Source: Cryomorphaceae bacterium (GTDB lineage: Bacteria > Bacteroidota > Bacteroidia > Flavobacteriales_D > SKUL01). From it: a DNA stretch of 35,380 nucleotides. Made by a program: the position numbers and the translations under genes. The stretch's first letter is position 1; every line of letters begins with the position of its first letter. Under the pieces are notes generated by a model that made no database searches, was not told where the DNA came from, and saw only the letters and a program-made list of their open reading frames with translations. The stretch spans positions 1 through 35,380 of the forward strand of contig REDV01000068.1 of assembly GCA_007695365.1 (NCBI GenBank). Reading direction: 5' to 3'. This document shows, piece by piece, positions 8,471-16,137 of this stretch.

Positions 8471-9280
8471 GTGAGCATCAGTTTAAAAGATATTGAGTTG
8501 CTGGATGTGGCCATTGGCGCTGCCATCCGTGCAGGTACCGCCATCATGCACGTATATGACACGGCATTTAAGGTGGATGTGAAATCAGATCAATCACCCC
8601 TCACCAAAGCCGACCGCGACGCTCACCGCGTTATCTCAGAACAGCTTCAGTCTACAGGATTGCCTGTTCTCAGTGAGGAAGGTCGTGATGTGCCCTACGA
8701 AGAGCGCAAGCAATGGAAGCGCTTCTGGATGGTAGATCCGCTGGACGGTACCAAAGAATTTATCAAACGCAATGGAGAGTTTACCGTAAACATCGCGCTC
8801 ATTGAGGACAACCGCGCTATAGCCGGGGTCATTTTTGTGCCCGTTTCAAAGGTGCTTTACGCCGGTTGGGTGGGGGCTTCGGCCTGGAAATTCAAGCTAA
8901 CCGACCGCCGGCTTTCCTTCCTTTGGCGCGACCTAACCACGGTGGGCGAAAGACTCCCCATCATCCAACACACGCGTGAGTACCGTATTGTGGGCAGCAG
9001 GTCGCACCCCAGCCCCGATACTGAGGCTTTTATTGAGCGCTGTATGGAGAAATATGATGAGGTGCGACTGGTGAGCATGGGTAGTTCACTCAAAATCTGT
9101 CTGGTTGCCGAAGGTCAGGCCGATGTATATCCGCGTTTTGCTCCCACAATGGAATGGGATACAGCCGCCGGTCACGCCATTGCGAAAGCTGCCGGCAAAA
9201 ACATCACCGACCATATGACCCAAAGCGAAATGGAATACAACAAACCCTATTTGCTTAATAACTGGTTTGTGGTGGAGTAA
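8471..9280 (+). CDS. cysQ: 3'(2'),5'-bisphosphate nucleotidase CysQ
   Basis: A 269-residue member of the inositol monophosphatase / FIG superfamily. The metal-binding motifs are all present: SEE at residues 68-70, DPLDGTKEF at 89-97, and the C-terminal WDTAAGHAI. This set, with the KEF following DGT, is typical of CysQ, which hydrolyses adenosine 3',5'-bisphosphate (PAP) to AMP, recycling the by-product of sulfate assimilation and sulfotransfer. The length is normal. The start is GTG at 8471; no upstream ATG is in frame, and the -7 element just before it fixes the 5' end. Followed after 42 bases by the LPP20-like lipoprotein gene. Confidence 0.92.
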   Translation: MSISLKDIELLDVAIGAAIRAGTAIMHVYDTAFKVDVKSDQSPLTKADRDAHRVISEQLQSTGLPVLSEEGRDVPYEERKQWKRFWMVDPLDGTKEFIKRNGEFTVNIALIEDNRAIAGVIFVPVSKVLYAGWVGASAWKFKLTDRRLSFLWRDLTTVGERLPIIQHTREYRIVGSRSHPSPDTEAFIERCMEKYDEVRLVSMGSSLKICLVAEGQADVYPRFAPTMEWDTAAGHAIAKAAGKNITDHMTQSEMEYNKPYLLNNWFVVE

Positions 9281-9308
9281 CCGAAAAACCCACGGCACAA
9301 CTTTTGTC

Positions 9309-9316
9309 TATCTTCA
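9309..9316 (+). promoter_or_regulatory. Candidate -7 element abutting the LPP20-like gene
   Basis: TATCTTCA, two mismatches from TAnnTTTG, 6 bases before the GTG at 9323. It shares the trailing CGCCCCGTG context with the cysQ start (8465-8473), which is why I list it. Confidence 0.3.
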
Positions 9317-9322
9317 CGCCCC

Positions 9323-10231
9323 GTGAAAAAGCTTCTTTCCATATGGTTGATTGCCTTGATTGTGGTGTCCTGCGGCTCCCACCGCGCCACCATGCGATCC
9401 CAGCGTAAAGCCCCCGACTGGCTGCATGGCATTCAGCAGGGTTATGTGATAGCTGTAGGTACCGGTTGGAACCACGAGGAGGCGCGAGACCGTGCCATGA
9501 ACGCTGTGCGTGAGCAGATTGTAAATGCCATTGCCGTGCAGGTAATTGCCCAAACGGAGCAATTGACCCGGGAGGAAACCCGCAATCAGTTCACCAACTT
9601 TGTAGATCACTTTGAAACCACCGTCAACGCGCGGTCGGAGTTTGTAGATGCCCTCCGGGGTATTTCCATCAGTCGAGTGAATGACTTTTACTGGGAGCAA
9701 TTTGGCCGGGGCTCCGATGCCTTCATCTCCTACCACGTGAAATACCCATTCAGCGAGGCAGAGCTTCGCGGACTGATTGCAGATTTTGAGGCCTATGACC
9801 GAAGAATTGGCAATGAAATAGATGCCATTGAGCGGCGCAGAAACTACGACACCGTAGAGCAAATTCTCGAAGACATCAACCGCCTGAGGTATCTTGCTCA
9901 GATTGGTGCCAATGAAAAACAACGCCGGTCGCGCGCCCTGCGAAACAGGTTGGAGTACATGTTGCTCGACATCCGCATTCAGCGCATGGAAGACCGGCCC
10001 GGTTTTATCCGCTACCACCTGCGGTTGTACGACAGACCCATTGAAACACGCCAAACCCCCGATATTTTCGCAACCTGTCCCGTTCGCGTGGGAAAAGTAA
10101 CCGCGTTTCCGGAGTTTACCGAAGTGGATTACACCTTTGACGAATGCGATACCACAGCCCAACAGAGCCTAACCCTGTCATACTCTTTTGAAGGTTTCCG
10201 CACCGAGCGCACCTTTTCGTTTTTTCGCTGA
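9323..10231 (+). CDS. LPP20-family lipoprotein
   Basis: A 302-residue lipoprotein: signal MKKLLSIWLIALIVVSC with the lipidated cysteine at residue 17. The following region (APDWLHGI..GYVIAVGTG.....EEARDRAMNAVREQIVNAIAVQV) matches the LPP20 family pattern. In that pattern a short PDWV-like strand leads into a GxG turn and an alanine-rich helix that re-uses 'A..A...A' periodicity. The middle (about 150-210) is charged and helical. LPP20 family members are outer-membrane lipoproteins of unknown molecular role. The GTG at 9323 is used; it precedes the signal peptide directly. The gene sits between cysQ and the M16 peptidase gene, but each of the three has its own candidate -7 element, so they need not be one operon. 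Confidence 0.75.
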   Translation: MKKLLSIWLIALIVVSCGSHRATMRSQRKAPDWLHGIQQGYVIAVGTGWNHEEARDRAMNAVREQIVNAIAVQVIAQTEQLTREETRNQFTNFVDHFETTVNARSEFVDALRGISISRVNDFYWEQFGRGSDAFISYHVKYPFSEAELRGLIADFEAYDRRIGNEIDAIERRRNYDTVEQILEDINRLRYLAQIGANEKQRRSRALRNRLEYMLLDIRIQRMEDRPGFIRYHLRLYDRPIETRQTPDIFATCPVRVGKVTAFPEFTEVDYTFDECDTTAQQSLTLSYSFEGFRTERTFSFFR

Positions 10232-10252
10232 GAAAAAGCCGTTCGCAGACCG

Positions 10253-10260
10253 TACCTTTG
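10253..10260 (+). promoter_or_regulatory. Candidate -7 element for the M16 peptidase operon
   Basis: TACCTTTG is a perfect TAnnTTTG match, followed by C, and ends 8 bases before the ATG at 10269. It supports the short start over the open frame beginning at 10188. No clear -33 TTG at 17-23 bases. Confidence 0.5.
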
Positions 10261-10268
10261 CAGGCCCG

Positions 10269-11498
10269 ATGATGAAAGAATTCGAACAATGCACGCTGCC
10301 CAACGGCATACGCCTAATTCACCGCTACAAAAACGGGGTTGAAGTTTCGCATTGCGGGTTGATTATCAACGCCGGCTCGCGCGATGAAGAAGCTACCGAA
10401 CAAGGCCTTGCACACTACATTGAGCATTGCCTGTTTAAGGGCACTCAAAAGCGCAAAGCATACCATGTGTTAAGCCGGCTTGACAATGTAGGTGGCGAGC
10501 TGAACGCATACACCAGCAAGGAAGAAACCGCCATCTACGCTTCGTTTATGAGCGCTCATTACGAGAGGGCCATGGAGCTTATCGTGGATATTACCTTCAG
10601 GGCGTCCTATCCCGAAAAGGAGATTGCCAAGGAAAAAGAGGTGATCATTGACGAGATTCATTCCTACATGGACAGCCCGGCAGAACAGATTTTCGACGAG
10701 TTCGAAGAGCAGGTGTTTGCCGGTCACAGTATCGGACGCAACATTCTCGGCACGGTGGAAAGTGTGCGCGGTCTTACACGCACAAACATTCTGGACTTTG
10801 TGCACAAACGCTACCGAACCGATCAAATGGTATTTGCATCCGTGGGAAGTATGCCCTTTGAGAAAGTGCGCAAACTGGCCATAAAGCACCTTACCCACAT
10901 AAATCTCAGCGATGAGCCGGTAGACCGCATGGCCTTTGATTGCTACACGCCTCTGCACAACGAAGTAAAGCGTGATACTCACCAGGTGCATTACGTGCTG
11001 GGGGCGCCGTCTTACGATTACGCCCACGACCGTAAACGCGCCATGGTATTGCTCACCAATGTACTGGGTGGCCCGGGCATGAACAGTCGATTAAATCTCA
11101 ACATCAGGGAAAAACACGGTATTGCCTACAACATTGAGGCGCACTACCAGCCCTATACCGACACCGGCCTGTTTACAGTGTACCTCGGTACCGACCTTTC
11201 GCTGCTCAACCGCAGCAAACGGCTTTTGCGTGCCGAGCTCAGAAAACTACGCGAAAAGAAACTCGGAACCGCCCAGTTGCACCAGGCAAAGCAGCAACTT
11301 ATTGGCCATATCGCATTGGCCCAGGAGAGCGGTTCATCGCTGATGCTGGCCCTTGGTAAAAGTGCGCTGCTGTACGACCGGGTGGATACCACCGAAGAGA
11401 TTTTTCGCGAAGTGGAAACCATTACCGCCTCCGACCTGCTGGAAATTGCCAACGAAATGTTTGACGAACGCCGAATGAGCAGCCTAACCTTTTTGTAA
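10269..11498 (+). CDS. M16-family zinc metallopeptidase (pitrilysin/MPP-like)
   Basis: A 409-residue peptidase. The inverted zinc motif HYIEH is at residues 49-53 and the third ligand is E129 in VIIDEIH, 76 residues after H53, exactly the M16 spacing. The N-terminal catalytic domain includes GGELNAYTSKEETAIYASF. The inactive-like C-terminal half holds the GGPGMNSRLNLNIREKHGIAYNI stretch that closes the M16 chamber. No signal peptide is visible, so it is probably cytoplasmic. Small M16B enzymes of this length degrade short peptides or process precursors. I use the ATG at 10269; the frame is open to 10188 but that would overlap the lipoprotein gene and skip the promoter. The O-methyltransferase gene begins 1 base after its stop. 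Confidence 0.9.
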   Translation: MMKEFEQCTLPNGIRLIHRYKNGVEVSHCGLIINAGSRDEEATEQGLAHYIEHCLFKGTQKRKAYHVLSRLDNVGGELNAYTSKEETAIYASFMSAHYERAMELIVDITFRASYPEKEIAKEKEVIIDEIHSYMDSPAEQIFDEFEEQVFAGHSIGRNILGTVESVRGLTRTNILDFVHKRYRTDQMVFASVGSMPFEKVRKLAIKHLTHINLSDEPVDRMAFDCYTPLHNEVKRDTHQVHYVLGAPSYDYAHDRKRAMVLLTNVLGGPGMNSRLNLNIREKHGIAYNIEAHYQPYTDTGLFTVYLGTDLSLLNRSKRLLRAELRKLREKKLGTAQLHQAKQQLIGHIALAQESGSSLMLALGKSALLYDRVDTTEEIFREVETITASDLLEIANEMFDERRMSSLTFL

Positions 11499-11499
11499 G

Positions 11500-12144
11500 A
11501 TGGATTTTTTACCCCCGGAAATTGAACAATACGCGCTCAACCATACTTCTCACGAGCCTGAATACCTGAACGAACTGAACCGCCAAACCCACTTGCGACT
11601 GTTGCAGCCACGCATGCTGTCGGGGCATATGCAGGGTCGTATTTTGAGTATGCTGAGCCACATGATCGGGCCCCGTCGCATTCTCGAAATAGGGACGTAC
11701 TCCGGCTACTCTGCCCTGTGCATGGCTGAAGGAATGGCTCCCGACGGTGAGTTACACACCATTGACATCAACGAAGAGCTGGCACCCATTGTGAACGAAT
11801 ACATCGCAAAGGCTGGAATGCAAGGAAGAATTCACCCTCATTTCGGAGATGCCCTGCAAATCATACCTTCTCTGGATGGCGCATTTGATCTGGTTTTTAT
11901 CGATGCCGACAAAACCAACTACAGCGCCTACTACGACCTTGTGATTGATCGCATACCGTCAGGCGGATTTCTCATTGCCGACAATGTGCTGTGGAGCGGA
12001 AAAGTGCTCGATCCCGAAGAATCGGCCAACGACCCCGATACTTCTGCTCTGATAGCATTCAACAAGAAAATAAGCACCGACCCTCGCATTGAACATGTGC
12101 TGATGCCTGTGCGCGATGGACTCATGGTAATCCGCAAGAAATGA
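11500..12144 (+). CDS. Class I SAM-dependent O-methyltransferase
   Basis: A 214-residue protein of the COMT/CCoAOMT-like family (PF01596). SAM-binding motif I is [18 protein letters not shown] (about residues 59-76). The acidic residue after strand 2 is in HTIDINEEL, and the metal/catalytic segment is [10 protein letters not shown] (about 134-143), followed by [15 protein letters not shown]. Such enzymes methylate catechol-like hydroxyls in a divalent-metal-dependent way; many bacterial ones act on small aromatic or unknown substrates. It is tightly packed: 1 base after the M16 gene and overlapping the threonine aldolase gene by 4 bases (ATGA), so the three are almost certainly one operon. 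No secretion signal, so cytoplasmic. Confidence 0.9.
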   Translation: MDFLPPEIEQYALNHTSHEPEYLNELNRQTHLRLLQPRMLSGHMQGRILSMLSHMIGPRRILEIGTYSGYSALCMAEGMAPDGELHTIDINEELAPIVNEYIAKAGMQGRIHPHFGDALQIIPSLDGAFDLVFIDADKTNYSAYYDLVIDRIPSGGFLIADNVLWSGKVLDPEESANDPDTSALIAFNKKISTDPRIEHVLMPVRDGLMVIRKK

Positions 12145-13178
12145 TCATAGACCTGCGCAGCGATACTGTTACCAAGCCTACGCCGGCCATGCTTGAGGCC
12201 ATGATGGCCGCCCCTGTGGGCGACGATGTGTTCGGCGAAGACCCCACGGTAAATGCATTGGAAGAAAAAACCGCGGCCATCTTTGGTCATGAAGCAGGTC
12301 TGTTTTGCCCTTCGGGAACCATGACCAACCAGATTGCCATCAACGTGCACACCTCTCCGGGCGATGAGGTGATTTGCAGCGAACTGTCGCACATCTATTT
12401 GTACGAAGGGGGTGGGGTGGCGAGAAACTCTGGAGCGTCCGTGCGCCTGCTTGCCGGAAAAGATGGTCGGATTACCGCAGAACAGGTTGCGCGCTCCATC
12501 AACGATCCCGAAGCCGTGTACCTGCCGCTCACCTCGATGGTGTCGGTAGAAGATACTACCAACCGGGGTGGGGGAGCAGTGTACGACGTAGAAGAACTCA
12601 CACGCATTTCCACCTATTGCCGTGAGCAAGGACTTGCTTTTCACAACGATGGTGCACGCGTTTTTAACGCCCTGGCAGAAAACAACACCCCGCCACAGGT
12701 CTATGGTAAATTGTTCGATTCCATTTCGGTTTGCCTCTCCAAGGGTTTGGGTGCACCGGTTGGCTCAGTGCTATTGGGAAGCAAAGCGTTTGTTAAACGG
12801 GCCCGCCGGGTGCGCAAAGTATTGGGGGGTGGAATGCGCCAGGCGGGTTACCTCGCAGCGGCGGGCATCTACGCCCTCGATCACCACGTAGAGCGCTTGC
12901 GCCAAGACCACCAACACGCAATTCAATGTGCTGAGTTGCTCGCAAAGCAAGAATGGGTGGCAGAGGTGCTGCCGGTTTCTACCAATATCATTGTGTTTGA
13001 GCCATCGGTGCCTCGGGAAAACATTTTGAATCCTTTGCACCAGGCAGGGGTATATGCACTGCCTTTTGGCGACCACGGTATTCGAATGGTTTTTCATTTG
13101 GATGTAACGCCTCAAATGGTTGAAAAACTATTGCAGTGTATCGCTCGGCTCGAGCCGGGTATGCCTTTGCAGCCGTGA
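12141..13178 (+). CDS. ltaE: Low-specificity L-threonine aldolase
   Basis: A 345-residue PLP enzyme of fold type I. It begins [12 protein letters not shown], the family hallmark. H84 (in [11 protein letters not shown]) would stack on the PLP ring, D170 and R173 lie in [11 protein letters not shown], and the Schiff-base lysine is K201 in [14 protein letters not shown]. It cleaves L-threonine or L-allo-threonine to glycine and acetaldehyde. The length is normal and all key residues are present. The ATG overlaps the methyltransferase stop (ATGA), so translation is coupled. CorA follows after 30 bases with its own candidate -7 element. Confidence 0.93.
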   Translation: MIIDLRSDTVTKPTPAMLEAMMAAPVGDDVFGEDPTVNALEEKTAAIFGHEAGLFCPSGTMTNQIAINVHTSPGDEVICSELSHIYLYEGGGVARNSGASVRLLAGKDGRITAEQVARSINDPEAVYLPLTSMVSVEDTTNRGGGAVYDVEELTRISTYCREQGLAFHNDGARVFNALAENNTPPQVYGKLFDSISVCLSKGLGAPVGSVLLGSKAFVKRARRVRKVLGGGMRQAGYLAAAGIYALDHHVERLRQDHQHAIQCAELLAKQEWVAEVLPVSTNIIVFEPSVPRENILNPLHQAGVYALPFGDHGIRMVFHLDVTPQMVEKLLQCIARLEPGMPLQP

Positions 13179-13185
13179 AATTTCA

Positions 13186-13193
13186 TACCTTGC
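13186..13193 (+). promoter_or_regulatory. Candidate -7-like element for corA
   Basis: TACCTTGC, close to TAnnTTTG but one T short, 15 bases before the ATG at 13209. Weak match; corA may instead be read through from the threonine aldolase gene. Confidence 0.25.
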
Positions 13194-13208
13194 CCATCGG
13201 CAACGAGT

Positions 13209-14294
13209 ATGGCACGCAAAAAGCATCAAAAAACGGCAACCCATCGCCGGGCGGTCAAAACCGGACTCCCGCCGGGTACAGCCGTTTTTACCGGCCGTCG
13301 TTATATGGAGCATATTCGTTTATCGGATTTTCAGTACAATTCGGATGATTGCTTGGAGCGGGAAAATATTCATCTGCAGGATGTTCTGGAGACAGATCGC
13401 TCCCCGCACAACATCTCGTGGCTCAATATAGAAGGCCTCCACGAAGTCGAAACCATTGAGACGATGGGTGCACAGTGGGGCATGCACAAGCTTACCGTTG
13501 AAGATGTTCTCAATACAAGTCAGCGGCCCAAACTGGAAGAATTTGACAACTATCTCTACGTAGTGTTGAGGATGTTGCATTGGGATGAAGAAAACAAACG
13601 CCTGGAAGACGAGCAGGTCAGTTTTGTGCTCCTGCAAGGCAGGCTCATCACCTTTCAGGAGCGCACCGGAGATGTGTTTGACCATGTGCGCAAACGCTTG
13701 CGTGAGGGTAAAGGCCTGCTGCGGGGGCGCGGAGCCGACTATCTGCTCTACGCCCTGATTGACTCGGTGATTGATTATTACTTCCTGGTGCTCGAAAAGC
13801 TGGGCATGAGAATGGAAGAAATTGAAGACCTGGTGTTGGAGCAACCCGAGTCAGGCGTATTGGCTGAGCTGCACCGGATAAGAAGGGATATGCTTCATTT
13901 GAGGCGATCTGTGTATCCTTTGCGCGATGTGATGAACCGCTTTGAACGCGCCGAAGAACCCCATGTTCAGGAATCCACAAGGGTGTATATTCGTGATTTG
14001 TACGACCATACCATTCAGGTAATTGAGACCGTTGAGGTTTTTCGCGATATGGCCTCCGGAATGCTCGATTTGTACATGAACAGCTTGAGTAACCGCCTCA
14101 ATACGGTTATGAAAACCCTGACGGTGATAGCCACCATATTCATCCCCCTCACCTTTATTGTGGGAATCTACGGTATGAACTTCGAGCACATGCCCGAGCT
14201 GGCATGGGAGTGGGGTTATTTCGGTATTCTCGCCATCATGACCTTACTGGCACTCGGCATGCTTTTGTATTTCAGGGTGAAGAAGTGGTTTTAG
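13209..14294 (+). CDS. corA: CorA-family magnesium/cobalt transporter
   Basis: A 361-residue protein. The N-terminal two thirds are the cytoplasmic alpha/beta and long-helix funnel (KLTVEDVLNTSQRPKLEEFDNYLYVVLRML is typical). The C-terminus has two membrane segments (about 300-320 and 336-355) separated by the GMN selectivity motif at 322-324 in IYGMNFEHMPEL. The pentamer conducts Mg2+ and, in some members, Co2+ or Ni2+. The ATG at 13209 is chosen because the basic N-terminus running into GLPPGTAVFTG is common in Bacteroidota CorA proteins. Convergent with the DUF4236 gene, with 6 bases between stops. Confidence 0.93.
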   Translation: MARKKHQKTATHRRAVKTGLPPGTAVFTGRRYMEHIRLSDFQYNSDDCLERENIHLQDVLETDRSPHNISWLNIEGLHEVETIETMGAQWGMHKLTVEDVLNTSQRPKLEEFDNYLYVVLRMLHWDEENKRLEDEQVSFVLLQGRLITFQERTGDVFDHVRKRLREGKGLLRGRGADYLLYALIDSVIDYYFLVLEKLGMRMEEIEDLVLEQPESGVLAELHRIRRDMLHLRRSVYPLRDVMNRFERAEEPHVQESTRVYIRDLYDHTIQVIETVEVFRDMASGMLDLYMNSLSNRLNTVMKTLTVIATIFIPLTFIVGIYGMNFEHMPELAWEWGYFGILAIMTLLALGMLLYFRVKKWF

Positions 14295-14300
14295 GCAAGA

Positions 14301-15527
14301 TCAGCTTTCGTGCTGCTCCACTACTTTCTCGAGGGCCGTTGCAAACACCATCACATCAGAGGCGGTAATAATCACAGGGCTTTGACGGTTTTGCATGCTC
14401 ACTTCCACCACGCCTTCCTCGGGGTTTAGGCAAATATCCTCCACACCGCTGATGGGATAACTGCGGGGTAATCGTCCGTCGGGGTCCACTTCATAGACCG
14501 ATGAGGTAATGCGTAGCGTGCCCGATAATTCTTCGCGGTAACCTAGTTCGCGGAACTGCATGCCCTCGCGCTGAAAACGGTGCAGCACCACTTGTCTCAA
14601 CAGTTTTCCCGCACCTTCAAAGTAGCCCACTTCATTTCTCTTTAACTCACGGCTGATGGCCACCTCACTCAAAGGCTCATTCATTACCGAACGCAGGTTT
14701 CTAAACCGTTGTATCAGGTTGTGCTCCGAGTGCACCATGGCAGGGTCAATCTGCCAGGCTTCTTCAAGTTCCTTTAGAGACTCTTCTTCTTCCTCGCTGA
14801 GCATGTGGTCGGCCAGCATTTCGGTAAGTAGAAAACGATACCAGAAAAGTGCAAGGCTTTTGGCCCTCGCTTCCTCAACCGGCAGGAAAGAAGTCAGTGA
14901 ATCAAGGCTTACACGGGTTTCGGCGTCGCTCAATTGCTCCAGCCACATAAATAAAGCAGGCTCCGCCACAGCTTTGCGGTCGGAATCATCGAGATTTGAC
15001 GTTAAGCTTTTCCATGCAGCATGGTGGTCGTCGGAGGGTCGAACCTGAATAAGGGCGTCGAGCGCGTTTTTTCGTCGTTGCACTTTGTTCCGCGCGCGCA
15101 CGAACCAATATATCCCAACTGCACCTATGATGGCGAGCAACACGGCGGCCAGTGCATCTCCACTGATCAACCCGCCCACAATCAATACAATTCCAAGTAC
15201 AAGGCTCCAGTTGGGTAGGCGTTCGTCTAACCGGGGTATGTCAATCCGTGGTGGATTGATTCTCTCCACCCGGTGAGTAAGCCCGGTATCCACAAAAATA
15301 TCCCCGAAACTTCTGTCAAAAGCACTTCCTCCGTTTGAGCTTCGCGATTTTCCGCCAATGTTTTTTCGGTAGTACATGCCGTGCCGCCCACCATGCACGT
15401 AGGCTTGACCGCGAGAGTTAATTCCGACACGCGCTCCGGTTACGCCGGCAGAGAGGCCAATGCCGCTTTTTGAGAAGTTTACACGGAGCGGGCCGAAGTT
15501 GATTCCCCTGCGCAGGTAAAAAGCCAT
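14301..15527 (-). CDS. DUF4236 membrane protein with TerB-like and PH-like regions
   Basis: A 408-residue protein. Residues 1-58 match DUF4236 (PF14020): a glycine-rich N-terminus with FYLRRGINFGPLRVNFSKSG and GARVGINSRG. Two adjacent hydrophobic segments at about 105-142 anchor it in the membrane. The following helical region (150-290) contains LSEEEEESLKELEEAW, reminiscent of TerB-type acidic helices, and the last 90 residues (VEDICLNPEEGVVEVSM, then VIITASDVMVF) look like a PH-like beta domain. DUF4236 occurs in many bacteria as an N-terminal module of unknown role. The TerB and PH resemblances are my inference from short motifs. ATG at 15527; divergent from the secreted-protein gene at 15659. 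Confidence 0.75.
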   Translation of the reverse strand: MAFYLRRGINFGPLRVNFSKSGIGLSAGVTGARVGINSRGQAYVHGGRHGMYYRKNIGGKSRSSNGGSAFDRSFGDIFVDTGLTHRVERINPPRIDIPRLDERLPNWSLVLGIVLIVGGLISGDALAAVLLAIIGAVGIYWFVRARNKVQRRKNALDALIQVRPSDDHHAAWKSLTSNLDDSDRKAVAEPALFMWLEQLSDAETRVSLDSLTSFLPVEEARAKSLALFWYRFLLTEMLADHMLSEEEEESLKELEEAWQIDPAMVHSEHNLIQRFRNLRSVMNEPLSEVAISRELKRNEVGYFEGAGKLLRQVVLHRFQREGMQFRELGYREELSGTLRITSSVYEVDPDGRLPRSYPISGVEDICLNPEEGVVEVSMQNRQSPVIITASDVMVFATALEKVVEQHES

Positions 15528-15549
15528 AGTCTGAGTTTTATATGATGCT

Positions 15550-15557
15550 CAAAGGTA
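15550..15557 (-). promoter_or_regulatory. Candidate -7 element for the DUF4236 gene
   Basis: Minus-strand TACCTTTG is a perfect TAnnTTTG match, 22 bases before the ATG at 15527, in the 131-base divergent region 15528-15658. Confidence 0.45.
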
Positions 15558-15658
15558 AATAATACAGCTAGAATTGTTGAAAACTTGATTATTTGAACAC
15601 AGTCATTCAACGCCATAAATGTAATTTTAACTCCATAAACCAATCAAATCAAAACCTT

Positions 15659-16126
15659 ATGAAAAAGCTTACCTTAACTGTCGTTGCGTTGGTTAGCTCC
15701 GTGGGCCTGTTGCAAGCGCAGCAGTTCTCCAGTGGCAAACTTTCAGACGCTGAAAAGCAGCAGATCCGTATGGAGCGTGCTGAGCAATCAAAAGCTGAGT
15801 CGCAGCCTGAAGTAAAAACCCGGCCGGAGAGGTCAGGAAATCAGGCTTCCGGTGTGCACTCTACCTCAAATAAGGACCCCGAAACAATCGGGGTTAAAGC
15901 CAAATCCGATGGTGCTTCGGCGCGAAGCACGGCGGCTCCGTCTGCTCAAGCCGATGAATACCGCAGCATGTCGCCCGAGCGCATCACGTATCTTATCCTC
16001 AAACTGGAGCAACAACTTGCGGTAGAAGAAGATTCTTCTACTCTCAATCGTGAAAAAATCCAGGCCCGACTTGATGCGCTTCGCGCCCTTGCCAGTGAAA
16101 ACAACCAACCAGCATCAACCCGATAA
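15659..16126 (+). CDS. Small secreted protein of unknown function
   Basis: A 155-residue protein that I do not recognise. A clear signal peptide (MKKLTLTVVALVSSVGLLQA, cut before QQF) is followed by a low-complexity, charged region rich in Ser, Glu, Lys and Arg (about 25-110). A helical C-terminus follows (ITYLILKLEQQLAVEEDSS..NREKIQARLDALRALA), which may form a short coiled coil. There are no cysteines. The frame is open from a TTG at 15593, but the ATG at 15659 is the one in front of the signal peptide. It ends 11 bases before the large cysteine-rich T9SS gene and very likely shares its mRNA, so a chaperone, anchor or partner role is possible; this is inference from position. Confidence 0.7.
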   Translation: MKKLTLTVVALVSSVGLLQAQQFSSGKLSDAEKQQIRMERAEQSKAESQPEVKTRPERSGNQASGVHSTSNKDPETIGVKAKSDGASARSTAAPSAQADEYRSMSPERITYLILKLEQQLAVEEDSSTLNREKIQARLDALRALASENNQPASTR

Positions 16127-16137
16127 AACCAACCATT

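Noticed and set aside
9314-10162. Long minus-strand open frame (282 codons) opposite the LPP20-like gene
   Set aside because: It lies entirely antisense to a gene with a clear lipobox and family pattern, has no recognisable domain or signal, and ends in the promoter region. A codon-bias shadow.
10188-10268. N-terminal extension of the M16 peptidase
   Set aside because: It overlaps the upstream lipoprotein gene and skips a perfect -7 element. The family N-terminus (EFEQCTLPNGIRL) begins at the ATG at 10269.
11931-12644. Minus-strand open frame (237 codons) opposite the methyltransferase and threonine aldolase genes
   Set aside because: Both plus-strand genes have complete catalytic motifs and overlap by ATGA. 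The antisense frame shows no domain.
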